Assembly (NCBI GenBank): GCA_934434905.1 | Contig: CAKSAI010000129.1 | Span: forward strand, 1 to 8,214 | Direction of reading: 5' to 3' | Length of the DNA: 8,214 bases | From: an uncultured Lachnospiraceae bacterium | Lineage (GTDB): Bacteria; Bacillota; Clostridia; Lachnospirales; Lachnospiraceae | In this document: in pieces, positions 1-5,845 of the stretch | Numbering within the stretch: the stretch's first letter is position 1 | Layout of the letters: the number at the start of each line of letters is the position of its first letter | Made by a program: the position numbers and the translations under genes | The notes under the pieces: generated by a model | What the model was told of the DNA's origin: nothing | What the model saw: only the letters and a program-made list of their open reading frames with translations | Database searches by the model: none

Positions 1-248
1 TGACCAGAACGCTGATCGAGCGCTGCAGAACCCAAATGGGGATCCGGCTGGTGATCCGGGATTCCGTGAAGGCATACATCGTGGAGAAGGCCTACGATCC
101 CAAATACGGTGCAAGGCCCTTACGCCGCATGATCCAGAACAAGCTGGAGGACGGGCTGGCGGAGGAACTGCTGACCGGGAAGCTTCGTGCCGGCGGGCAG
201 GTGGAGATCACACTCAGAAAAGGGGAAATTTGTTTTATACAAAAATGA
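1..248 (+). CDS. clpC: ClpC-type AAA+ ATPase, C-terminal end (partial)
   Basis: The frame is already open at the left edge (first whole codon at base 3) and ends at TGA 246-248, giving the last 81 residues. ClpC is the HSP100 unfoldase that feeds substrates into the ClpP protease in the cytoplasm. The visible part matches the small C-terminal subdomain of the second ATPase module: a helix ending in QMGIRL, then DSVKAYIVEKAYDPKYGARPLRR. The GAR of this stretch is the sensor-2 arginine motif that is near-invariant in Clp/HSP100 proteins. It is followed by a helix (IQNKLEDGLAEELL) and a final beta strand (GGQVEITL). The ATG at base 36 is internal, not the start. Assignment to ClpC rather than ClpB/ClpE rests on resemblance and on the nearby radA, a common clpC neighbour in Firmicutes. 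Confidence 0.88.
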   Translation, partial: TRTLIERCRTQMGIRLVIRDSVKAYIVEKAYDPKYGARPLRRMIQNKLEDGLAEELLTGKLRAGGQVEITLRKGEICFIQK

Positions 249-306
249 GAAATTTTATAGAAAAAAAGAAGATTTTGTATTATACTGTTTTAGAAAAATG
301 AGAAAT
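241..306 (+). repeat. Pair of perfect 13-bp direct repeats flanking an AT-rich gap
   Basis: AAAAATGAGAAAT occurs at 241-253, covering the clpC stop codon, and again at 294-306. The AT-rich spacer holds the possible promoter of the next gene. The copies could reflect a local duplication. The in-frame ATG at 305 lies in the second copy and lacks a ribosome binding site. No function is evident. Confidence 0.5.
258..286 (+). promoter_or_regulatory. Possible sigma-A promoter for the gene at 329
   Basis: TATACT at 281-286 matches five of six bases of the -10 consensus. TAGAAA at 258-263 is a four-of-six -35 hexamer at the ideal 17-bp spacing. The surrounding AT-rich stretch is unlike the flanking genes. 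Transcription would begin near base 293. AT-rich DNA gives chance matches, so this is tentative; read-through from clpC is also possible because no terminator is visible. Confidence 0.35.
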
Positions 307-314
307 GCCATCAC

Positions 315-320
315 AGGAGG
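315..320 (+). promoter_or_regulatory. Ribosome binding site that sets the start at 329
   Basis: A perfect AGGAGG lies 8 nt before the ATG at 329. The earlier in-frame ATG at 305 has no such site and would place this Shine-Dalgarno sequence inside the gene, so 329 is the start. Confidence 0.85.
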
Positions 321-328
321 ATAAGAAA

Positions 329-745
329 ATGGCTGTAATCGAAGAATTGATCTGCACTATGGCAGACGGATCCATCAGTTTCGGAAACTACAGGTTATCT
401 GCGAAGGCCAAGCTGGACAACTTTGAACACAACGGAGATCTGTACAAGGTCAAGACTTATAAGGAAATCACCAAGCTTGAGAGAAACGGAATGTTTGTGT
501 ACGAGTCGGTGCCGGGAACGACGGTTCTGAATCTGAAGGCTTCCGAGGATGCGATGTCCTTCCGGGTCGAGGGACCGGAGGATGCCCAGATCACACTGGA
601 GCTTGAGGACGAGACGGAATACCGGGTATTTGTGGATGACGTGAACGTCGGACACATGAAGACGAATCTTGGCGGCAAGCTGAATCTGAGCGTGGAGCTG
701 ACCGAGGGAACTCCGGTAGCAGTGAAGATAGAGAAGGTAGGATGA
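329..745 (+). CDS. Conserved 138-residue protein of unknown function between clpC and radA
   Basis: A small, probably cytoplasmic protein: no signal peptide, no membrane segment and no cysteine except Cys9. It opens with MAVIEELICTMADGSISFGNY, then a charged stretch (KVKTYKEITKLERNGMFVYESVPGT, about residues 40-64). The second half alternates short polar strands with turns (SFRVEG, QITLELEDETEYRVFVDDV, GKLNLSVEL, VAVKIEKV), suggesting a compact beta-sandwich. It resembles a family I associate with Lachnospiraceae, whose members have sometimes been labelled 'endosialidase'. I see no catalytic motif and would not carry that name over. It starts at 329 with an ideal ribosome binding site and ends 92 nt before radA on the same strand. 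Its place between a protease subunit and a repair gene hints at a housekeeping or stress role, but no function can be assigned. It is very likely a real gene: strong start signal, intact frame, and codon use like its neighbours. Confidence 0.85.
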   Translation: MAVIEELICTMADGSISFGNYRLSAKAKLDNFEHNGDLYKVKTYKEITKLERNGMFVYESVPGTTVLNLKASEDAMSFRVEGPEDAQITLELEDETEYRVFVDDVNVGHMKTNLGGKLNLSVELTEGTPVAVKIEKVG

Positions 746-747
746 GT

Positions 748-787
748 CTGCGGATACAGAAGCTAGGTAAGCCTGCTGATACAGAAG
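748..787 (+). repeat. Two 15-bp direct repeats in the gap before radA
   Basis: CTGCGGATACAGAAG at 748-762 recurs at 773-787 with one mismatch (T at 777 for G at 752). The copies are exactly 25 bp apart, as in a decayed tandem duplication. They lie just after the stop of the preceding gene and show no inverted symmetry. No function is evident. Confidence 0.45.
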
Positions 788-837
788 GCGGGAGTTCTGA
801 AGAGAGTTTTGAATTTTGATGGAAAAGGGGACTTTTT

Positions 838-2208
838 GTGGCAAAAGGAAAGGTAGTATCAGTTTATTATTGCCAGAATTGTGGGTATGAGTCCGCCAAG
901 TGGATGGGACAGTGCCCCGGCTGCCGGGAGTGGAATACCTTCGTGGAGGAACTGGCGGAGAAGAAGCCGTCCGGGAAGATCAGGCAGTCGGCGGAGGAAC
1001 GGGAGGCGGCCAGGCCGTCCAGCCTCTCGGAGATCCGGTTCGAGCAGGAGGAGCGGATGAGTACGGGATTCCCGGAGCTTGATCGTGTGCTGGGCGGCGG
1101 AATCGTCCCCGGCTCCCTGGTACTGGTGGGCGGAGATCCGGGAATCGGCAAGTCCACACTGCTGCTGCAGGTGTGCCAGAAGCTGTCCGGGAGCAGAAAT
1201 GTGCTGTATATCTCCGGCGAGGAGTCCCTGCAGCAGATCAAGATGCGGGCACAGCGCATGGGAAGCTTTTCCGAACGGCTGACGCTGCTGTGCGAGACGA
1301 ATCTGGAGCTGATCGCCCGGGTGATCGGACGGGAACAGCCGGGGATTGTTATCATCGATTCCATTCAGACCATGTACAGCGAGGAGGTGGCTTCCGCACC
1401 CGGAAGTGTCTCCCAGGTACGCGAGGCTACCGGGATTCTCATGCGGCTGGCCAAGGAGAAGGGAATCGCGGTATTCATCGTCGGGCATGTGACGAAGGAA
1501 GGCGTGGTGGCAGGCCCCAGAGTGCTGGAGCATATGGTGGACACTGTGCTGTATTTCGAAGGGGATCGCCATGCGGTCTACCGGATCCTGCGTGGCGTGA
1601 AGAACCGTTTCGGCTCCACCAATGAGATCGGCGTGTTTGAGATGTGCCAGGAAGGGTTAAGGGAGGTTGCCAATCCTTCCGAGGTGATGCTGAGCGGCCG
1701 CCCGGAGGGCGCCAGCGGCTCAGTGGTAGCCTGTTCCATGGAGGGAACACGGCCGGTGCTTCTGGAGATACAGGCGCTGGTCTGCCACAGTAACTTCGGG
1801 ATTCCCAGGAGGACCGCAGCAGGAACGGACTTAAACCGTGTCAACCTGCTGATGGCTGTGCTGGAGAAGCGTGTTGGTCTCTCTATGGGCAGCAGTGACG
1901 CTTATGTGAACATTGCCGGAGGGATCCGTATGAGTGAACCTGCCATTGATCTGGGAATTGTGCTGGCACTGGCATCAAGCTATAAGAACCGGCCGGTGGG
2001 CGAGAAGACCATCTGCTTCGGAGAGGTTGGCTTAAGCGGCGAGGTACGGGCAGTGAGCATGCCGAAGCAGCGGGTGATGGAGGCAAAGAAGCTGGGCTTT
2101 GAGGTCTGTGTGCTGCCGGAGGTTTGTCTGGCCGCGGTGAAAGACGTGGAGGGCATCCGCCTGGTAGGGGTCTCTAATGTGAAGGAAGCGATAGACAAAG
2201 CGCTGTAG
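838..2208 (+). CDS. radA: DNA repair/recombination ATPase RadA
   Basis: RadA (also called Sms) is a RecA-like, DnaB-type ATPase that drives branch migration during recombinational repair. At 456 residues it is full length. Domains in order: an N-terminal C4 zinc finger (Cys12, Cys15, Cys26, Cys29); a linker; the ATPase core with Walker A GDPGIGKS at 99-106 and Walker B IVIID at 170-174; the RadA-specific KNRFG motif at 255-259; and a C-terminal Lon-protease-like domain from about 275, recognisable by GGIRMSEPAIDLGIVLAL and FGEVGLSGEVRAV. The start is GTG at 838, with GGGG (827-830) seven nucleotides upstream and the zinc finger beginning eleven residues in, as usual for the family. No terminator is visible after the TAG. 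It probably shares transcripts with the preceding gene and clpC. All key residues seem intact. Confidence 0.97.
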   Translation: MAKGKVVSVYYCQNCGYESAKWMGQCPGCREWNTFVEELAEKKPSGKIRQSAEEREAARPSSLSEIRFEQEERMSTGFPELDRVLGGGIVPGSLVLVGGDPGIGKSTLLLQVCQKLSGSRNVLYISGEESLQQIKMRAQRMGSFSERLTLLCETNLELIARVIGREQPGIVIIDSIQTMYSEEVASAPGSVSQVREATGILMRLAKEKGIAVFIVGHVTKEGVVAGPRVLEHMVDTVLYFEGDRHAVYRILRGVKNRFGSTNEIGVFEMCQEGLREVANPSEVMLSGRPEGASGSVVACSMEGTRPVLLEIQALVCHSNFGIPRRTAAGTDLNRVNLLMAVLEKRVGLSMGSSDAYVNIAGGIRMSEPAIDLGIVLALASSYKNRPVGEKTICFGEVGLSGEVRAVSMPKQRVMEAKKLGFEVCVLPEVCLAAVKDVEGIRLVGVSNVKEAIDKAL

Positions 2209-2209
2209 A

Positions 2210-2370
2210 AGGCGTAACAGTTCAGCCAGACCGAAAAAGGACGTTAAATCGTGCTTGCACGAATTTAGCGGACTGATATCGGTCTGAGGGAACGCCTATT
2301 TATGAGCAAAGTTAGCTGCGAAGCAGCGAGAAAGAACCGAAGGTTCCTTTGCGAATGGCGTGGGCTGAAC
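2210..2370 (+). repeat. Nested inverted-repeat element, possible multi-branched structured RNA
   Basis: Almost the whole gap after radA is built from complementary segments. The outer stem is GTTCAGCC 2220-2227 with GGCTGAAC 2363-2370. The left arm pairs CAGACCGA 2227-2234 with TCGGTCTG 2279-2286. Within it, CGTTAAAT 2242-2249 pairs with ATTTAGCG 2263-2270 (one G-U), capped by CGTG-CTTG-CACG at 2250-2261, a CUUG-type tetraloop. The right arm pairs ACGCC 2292-2296 with GGCGT 2357-2361, then GCAAAG 2306-2311 with CTTTGC 2347-2352. That stem encloses two hairpins with identical GAA loops: GCTGC/GCAGC (2315-2327) and GAACC/GGTTC (2334-2346). AGGCGT at 2210-2215 competes for ACGCCT at 2292-2297, so two alternative folds exist. 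No T-run follows, so it is not a standard terminator. It could be a dispersed palindromic repeat, a non-autonomous mobile element, or a 5' leader RNA of the hydrolase. I recognise no named family. Confidence 0.65.
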
Positions 2371-2398
2371 GATTACGATAATACATCAGAAGGAAAAG

Positions 2399-2404
2399 AG
2401 GGAG
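2399..2404 (+). promoter_or_regulatory. Ribosome binding site that sets the hydrolase start
   Basis: AGGGAG lies 8 nt before the ATG at 2413. The earlier in-frame ATG at 2302 falls inside the inverted-repeat element and has no Shine-Dalgarno sequence. The 37 residues it would add do not resemble a hydrolase N-terminus. Confidence 0.8.
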
Positions 2405-2412
2405 AACGTAAG

Positions 2413-3243
2413 ATGAGATGTGAGACAATTTATTTAAAGGATGTTTTTCCGCAGTTAGGTGCGGATGGATGCAATGCGACGCTGGATACATATATACCGT
2501 ATCCCATGACAGAGATGGGATGGGATAACCGGAAGAGACCCTGTATTCTGATCTGCCCGGGCGGTGGATATGGTATGGTGAGTAAGCGTGAGGCGGAACC
2601 CATTGCGCTGAAGTTTCTGGAGGCAGGCTACAATGCATTTGTAGTTACCTATTCGGTGGCGCCGCATCGGTTCCCGCAGCAGCTTCTGGAGGTTGCAGCA
2701 GCCATGGAGCTGATCTATCAGAATGCAGAGGAATGGCACTGCGATGTGACGAAGATCGCAATCACCGGATTTTCCGCAGGAGGACACCTGGCAGCACATT
2801 ATACCAATGCCTATGACTGCCCGGAGGTTCGGAGCGTATTCCCGGACAGCAAGCCCGTGCAGGCTTCCATTCTCGGCTATCCGGTCATCACAAGTGACCG
2901 TGCACATGCACATCAGGGAAGCTTTTTAAATCTGTTGGGAGAATACCCGGCGGATGATGATGTGCGCTTTTCCTGTGAGAAGCTGGTCAGCGAGAAGACA
3001 CCACCTGCATTTCTGTGGCATACGGCGGAGGATAGCTGCGTGCCGGTGGAGAACAGCCTGCTGTATGCAGCAGCCCTGAGCAGATATAAGATACCGTTTG
3101 AACTGCATATCTATCCTTATGGCTGGCATGGACTGGCAACGGCGGACGGAATGTCCAATGAGGAAGATGCGCTGGATATGCGCATAAGAAGAGCCAATGA
3201 ATGGTTGGAGAATGTCAAAAGATGGCTGAAAATCTTGTGGTAA
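2413..3243 (+). CDS. Alpha/beta-hydrolase, probable carbohydrate/acyl esterase
   Basis: A 276-residue serine hydrolase of the BD-FAE/acetyl-esterase-like alpha/beta-hydrolase group. Visible features: an oxyanion-loop CPGGGYG (Gly50-Gly52), the nucleophile elbow GFSAGG with Ser121, the acid Asp207 in HTAEDSCVPVENS, and the base His239 in YGWHG. Together these give a complete Ser-Asp-His triad in the expected order. There is no signal peptide, so it acts in the cytoplasm. Relatives of this kind remove acetyl or similar acyl groups from imported oligosaccharides; the substrate here cannot be read from sequence. The start at 2413 is chosen on the ribosome binding site and on where homology begins. 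deoC follows after 46 nt on the same strand, so the two are probably co-transcribed, though no shared pathway is obvious. The gene directly follows the structured element at 2210-2370. Confidence 0.85.
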   Translation: MRCETIYLKDVFPQLGADGCNATLDTYIPYPMTEMGWDNRKRPCILICPGGGYGMVSKREAEPIALKFLEAGYNAFVVTYSVAPHRFPQQLLEVAAAMELIYQNAEEWHCDVTKIAITGFSAGGHLAAHYTNAYDCPEVRSVFPDSKPVQASILGYPVITSDRAHAHQGSFLNLLGEYPADDDVRFSCEKLVSEKTPPAFLWHTAEDSCVPVENSLLYAAALSRYKIPFELHIYPYGWHGLATADGMSNEEDALDMRIRRANEWLENVKRWLKILW

Positions 3244-3289
3244 AACAGAGCAAAGTGCTGCCCTTTGGGACGGCGGAATGGAGATTATG

Positions 3290-3940
3290 ATGGATATCAA
3301 GAAAATAGCAGCATCCGTAGATCATACCTTACTGGCACAGGGAGCCACCTGGGAGGAGATACGTCAGCTCTGCCAGGAAGCGGTGGAGTATCAGACAGCT
3401 TCCGTCTGCATTCCGCCGTGCTATGTGAAGCAGGCGGCGGAGTATCTGAAGGGGCGTGTCCCGGTCTGTACGGTGATCGGCTTTCCCAATGGATATCAGA
3501 CAACGGCAGTGAAGGGCTATGAGACCAGAGATGCCATCCAGAACGGCGCAGATGAGATCGATATGGTGATCAATATCGGCTGGGTGAAGGATAGAAAGTA
3601 TGAACAACTGGAGGATGAGATCCGCTCGATCAAGTTTGCCTGCGGAGATAAGATACTGAAGGTCATCATCGAGACCTGCCTTCTGACGGAGGAGGAGAAG
3701 ATCGAGATGTGCCGTGTAGTCACGGCAGCCGGAGCTGATTACATTAAGACATCCACCGGATTCTCCACCCAGGGCGCAACCTTTGCGGATGTTGCGTTGT
3801 TTGCAGAGCACGTTGGTCCCCAGGTGAAGATCAAGGCTGCGGGAGGGATCAGTTCCCTTGAGGATGCCCAGCGTTTCCTGGAGCTGGGAGCCTCCCGACT
3901 GGGAACCAGCCGGATCGTGAAGCTGCTTGAGGCCCGGTAA
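3290..3940 (+). CDS. deoC: Deoxyribose-phosphate aldolase
   Basis: DeoC cleaves 2-deoxy-D-ribose 5-phosphate into glyceraldehyde 3-phosphate and acetaldehyde, the last step of deoxynucleoside catabolism, in the cytoplasm. At 216 residues it has the usual length of a bacterial DeoC TIM barrel. Family signatures are clear: DHTLLAQGAT near the N-terminus, VCTVIGFPNG, GADEIDMVINIG with Asp91, VIIETCLL, and the Schiff-base lysine Lys153 in YIKTSTGF. Lys182 in VKIKAAGGI is the second active-site lysine, and GASRLGTS is the phosphate-binding end. Three in-frame ATGs (3278, 3287, 3290) are possible. GGAG at 3280-3283 fits the start at 3290 best, leaving MDIKKIAASVDHTLL; 3287 cannot be excluded. No other deo genes are present, and the regulator to the right is convergent, so control from within this window is not evident. 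Confidence 0.95.
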   Translation: MDIKKIAASVDHTLLAQGATWEEIRQLCQEAVEYQTASVCIPPCYVKQAAEYLKGRVPVCTVIGFPNGYQTTAVKGYETRDAIQNGADEIDMVINIGWVKDRKYEQLEDEIRSIKFACGDKILKVIIETCLLTEEEKIEMCRVVTAAGADYIKTSTGFSTQGATFADVALFAEHVGPQVKIKAAGGISSLEDAQRFLELGASRLGTSRIVKLLEAR

Positions 3941-3985
3941 GGCTGGGGAGATACTGCTATTTTCAGCTTCAAAGGCCGCAATCAT
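3941..3985. other. Convergent gap between deoC and the CHR operon
   Basis: This short gap separates two convergent transcription units, where a bidirectional terminator would be expected. The only symmetry is GAAGCTG (3919-3925, inside deoC) with CAGCTTC (3964-3970). The 38-nt loop is too wide and there is no adjoining T-run in either direction. No terminator can be supported. Confidence 0.4.
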
Positions 3986-4549
3986 TTAAAATATGGAATA
4001 TAGAATAATACCAATCACACCGGAGCCTGCCATAACGTAGAGCGGATTGAGCTTCCATTTTCGTAGGATGAAGAAGCCGACAGCGAAAATGCAAAGGGCG
4101 ATCACATCAAGAGAAGTCAGATCCGCGGGCAGTGTTCTCTGGCCATACAGCGCCATGATCAGCAGGGAGATTCCCGCAGACGCGATCATGGCCACCACGG
4201 CAGGGCGCAGTCCCGCGAGGATCCCCTGTACCATGCCAAGTCCCCGAAAACGATAGTACACATAGGCCAGCGTCAGCACGATCGCGCAGGATGGAAACAC
4301 GCAGCCAAGCGTGGCGATGATGGCGCCGGGGATACCCGCGATCTGGATACCCACAAAGGTTGCGGAATTGACGGCAATGGGACCCGGTGTCATTTCCGCG
4401 ATGGTCATGATGTCCGCAAACTGCGTCATGGTCAGCCATGGATGAATGTTCACCACCTGATTCTGTATCAGGGGCATGGCGGCATACCCGCCGCCGATAC
4501 TAAACAGACCGATCTGAAAGAAACTCCAGAATAATTCCAGATAAATCAT
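3986..4549 (-). CDS. CHR-family (chromate transporter) half-size subunit, second of pair
   Basis: A 187-residue integral membrane protein of the CHR family, whose best-known members export chromate. It is a short-chain member, half the size of the fused ChrA. Family motifs: FSIGGGYAAMPLI at residues 16-28 and TPGPIAVNSATFVG at 54-67, followed by IPGAIIATLG. Hydrophobic segments span roughly residues 2-28, 54-73, 75-99, 106-134, 148-163 and 167-187. Its start overlaps the stop of the upstream partner in an ATGA (4546-4549), so the two are probably translationally coupled and made in equal amounts. Short CHR proteins generally work as pairs, as in Bacillus subtilis YwrA/YwrB, where both are needed. 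Chromate is unlikely to be the everyday substrate in a gut-type anaerobe; another anion is possible. It reads toward deoC and ends 45 nt from it. Confidence 0.88.
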   Translation of the reverse strand: MIYLELFWSFFQIGLFSIGGGYAAMPLIQNQVVNIHPWLTMTQFADIMTIAEMTPGPIAVNSATFVGIQIAGIPGAIIATLGCVFPSCAIVLTLAYVYYRFRGLGMVQGILAGLRPAVVAMIASAGISLLIMALYGQRTLPADLTSLDVIALCIFAVGFFILRKWKLNPLYVMAGSGVIGIILYSIF

Positions 4550-5127
4550 TTGGCTTCACGCTCCTTTCCGGCTCTTTCCCGAATCCAGATGTCCGCAGCA
4601 CCGATGATACCGCACACGAGAATAATGACGATGATATTCACGGAGAAAAAGCGTACTGCAATGAACGAACCAGCCATGATCAAAACCGGCAGTATGCGTT
4701 TCTGTAAAAAAACAGTTTTTGCCATGTTGATAACCACATCGAAGATCACGGCGGCCACGCCGCAGAGCATACCTGCCATGGCCATAGCAACGATGACGTT
4801 ATCGCGGAATGCCTGGTAGAAAAACGATATGACCGAAATAATGACTAAGGGCGGCAGGATCGTACCGAGGACGGTGAGCAATGCGCCGGGGATGCCGGCG
4901 ACATGATACCCCACCAGAATCGAGGCATTGACGGCGATCGCGCCGGGTGCAGATTGTGCGATGGCCGTTAAATCCATCATTTCCTGTTCGTCGATCCATC
5001 CCAGCTCTTCAACAAATTTCTTGCGCAGCAGCGGGATGATCACAAAGCCTCCGCCGAAGGTACAGGCACTGAGCTTAAAGGTCGAAAAAAATAATTTTCC
5101 GTACCGCTTTTTTTCTTTTTGATCCAA
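4546..5127 (-). CDS. CHR-family (chromate transporter) half-size subunit, first of pair
   Basis: A 193-residue membrane protein, the partner of the gene at 3986-4549. After a basic N-terminus it carries FGGGFVIIPLL (24-34), the cytoplasmic-type stretch KKFVEELGWIDEQEMMDLTAIAQ (37-58), APGAIAVNASILVG (60-73) and IPGALLTVLGTILPPLVI. Further hydrophobic segments lie at about 111-135 and 145-172. It begins 20 nt after the regulator and overlaps the next gene by four bases, so the three form an operon. The start is odd. An in-frame TGA lies just upstream (5136-5134) and no in-frame ATG exists near the N-terminus, leaving TTG at 5127, whose nearest Shine-Dalgarno sequence is 12 nt or more away. A GTG at 5137 has an ideal site but sits in another frame across eight T; see the entry at 5126-5149. 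The body of the gene is intact. Confidence 0.87.
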   Translation of the reverse strand: MDQKEKKRYGKLFFSTFKLSACTFGGGFVIIPLLRKKFVEELGWIDEQEMMDLTAIAQSAPGAIAVNASILVGYHVAGIPGALLTVLGTILPPLVIISVISFFYQAFRDNVIVAMAMAGMLCGVAAVIFDVVINMAKTVFLQKRILPVLIMAGSFIAVRFFSVNIIVIILVCGIIGAADIWIRERAGKEREAK

Positions 5128-5149
5128 AAAAAATCACGACCTTTCCTTT
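5126..5149 (-). promoter_or_regulatory. Ribosome binding site, out-of-frame GTG and T8 run at the CHR gene start
   Basis: On the minus strand, AAAGGA (5149-5144) overlaps the end of the regulator gene and stands 6 nt before GTG (5137-5135). Eight T follow (5133-5126), and the apparent TTG start uses the last two. As written, the GTG is out of frame with the CHR gene. With one T fewer it would read directly into it. The tract may be a slippage site, a sequencing error, or chance. Confidence 0.5.
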
Positions 5150-5822
5150 AAAAATAGAGCGCTTGCGGGTCCGGGATGACAAAATGGCACTTCTTCGATA
5201 TAAGGATGCCTTCCTTCTGCATCTTCCCCAGCTCCTTAGACAGCGCGCTTCTCTCAAGATTCAGATAATCTGCAAGCTGCTGGCGGTTAAAGGGAATGTC
5301 GAATTCCCGGCTGTGCTTTTGCAGCGAGACAGAGTTGAGATAGGCCATAACTCTCCCGCGGATCGTCTTCGAGGAGGTGTGGAAGCTCCGCCCCGAAAGC
5401 ATCAGATTCTTATGGGCAAAAACGGGCAGCAGGTTCGAGATGAATTTGATGGTCCATGATTCCATGTGAGTGCCCGGCTTCTGAATATTTCCAATTGTCA
5501 GGAAGAGGATGCGGCAGTTCTCGTTTGCGGTCACATCCACAAGCAGGGGCTCGTGCTCAAGAAGGGCGTAGGTCTCGGCAAAGAACTGTCCCTTTTCCAC
5601 ATGGCTCAGGATCATGTGGTTACCCCAGATATCGTTGCTTTCAATGGTGACGCTGCCCTCAAGCACAAGTCCCATTTTCTCAGTGGTCGTGCCGGCATGC
5701 ATGATGGCAGCCGCCTTCCGGTATTCCTTCTCTTCCGCATGAAGGGATGTCAGCGCCTGCGCGGTCTCCTCGTCCGTCAGTCTCTTGAAGATCATGGTAT
5801 TCTTCAGGTTTCTCATGTCCAT
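5148..5822 (-). CDS. Crp/Fnr-family transcriptional regulator
   Basis: A 224-residue regulator with the standard two-domain plan. An N-terminal cyclic-nucleotide-binding-like beta barrel spans about residues 15-115 (MGLVLEGSVTI; GQFFAETYALL in the position of the phosphate-binding cassette). A connecting helix follows (WTIKFISNLLPVF). A C-terminal winged helix-turn-helix lies at about 170-215, with recognition region FNRQQLADYLNLERSALSKELGKM (178-201). The cassette lacks the Arg-Ser pair that contacts cAMP in Crp (LLEHEPLLVDVTA instead), so cAMP is unlikely to be the ligand. There is no N-terminal cysteine cluster like the Fe-S site of FNR. The start at 5822 has AGGAGA (5833-5828) five nucleotides upstream. 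It is the first gene of an operon with two CHR genes, diverges from dgt, and a perfect palindrome covers its probable promoter, implying autoregulation. The effector is unknown. Confidence 0.92.
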   Translation of the reverse strand: MDMRNLKNTMIFKRLTDEETAQALTSLHAEEKEYRKAAAIMHAGTTTEKMGLVLEGSVTIESNDIWGNHMILSHVEKGQFFAETYALLEHEPLLVDVTANENCRILFLTIGNIQKPGTHMESWTIKFISNLLPVFAHKNLMLSGRSFHTSSKTIRGRVMAYLNSVSLQKHSREFDIPFNRQQLADYLNLERSALSKELGKMQKEGILISKKCHFVIPDPQALYF

Positions 5823-5845
5823 AGCTTTCTCCTATCTTGAAAAGG

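Noticed and set aside
36..248. A complete 70-residue protein starting at ATG 36
   Set aside because: The frame is open back to the window edge and the residues before Met are consistent with ClpC, so this is an internal Met of a truncated gene.
329..745. Naming the small protein an endosialidase
   Set aside because: At 138 residues with no visible catalytic motif it is far too small for a known endosialidase; the label appears to be an inherited annotation.
859..1572. A 237-codon open frame antisense to radA, with other long antisense frames there
   Set aside because: Its low-complexity, Leu/Pro/Arg/His-rich translation matches no family, and it lies wholly opposite a clear radA with conserved motifs. 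GC-rich codon bias on the sense strand readily produces such frames.
2302..2412. N-terminal extension of the hydrolase from ATG 2302
   Set aside because: The extra 37 residues translate the hairpins of the inverted-repeat element, no ribosome binding site precedes 2302, and a good one precedes 2413.
3919..3970. Bidirectional terminator from GAAGCTG/CAGCTTC at the deoC-CHR junction
   Set aside because: The 7-bp stem has a 38-nt loop, one arm lies inside deoC, and no T-run adjoins on either strand.
3329..3985. A 218-codon open frame antisense to deoC
   Set aside because: It covers nearly all of deoC on the other strand, has no recognisable motif, and deoC's active-site residues establish the sense strand as coding.
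5466..5840. A 124-codon plus-strand frame opposite the Crp/Fnr regulator, and similar plus-strand frames opposite the CHR genes
   Set aside because: No family resemblance and no convincing start signals. The minus-strand frames carry clear domain motifs and form an ordered operon.
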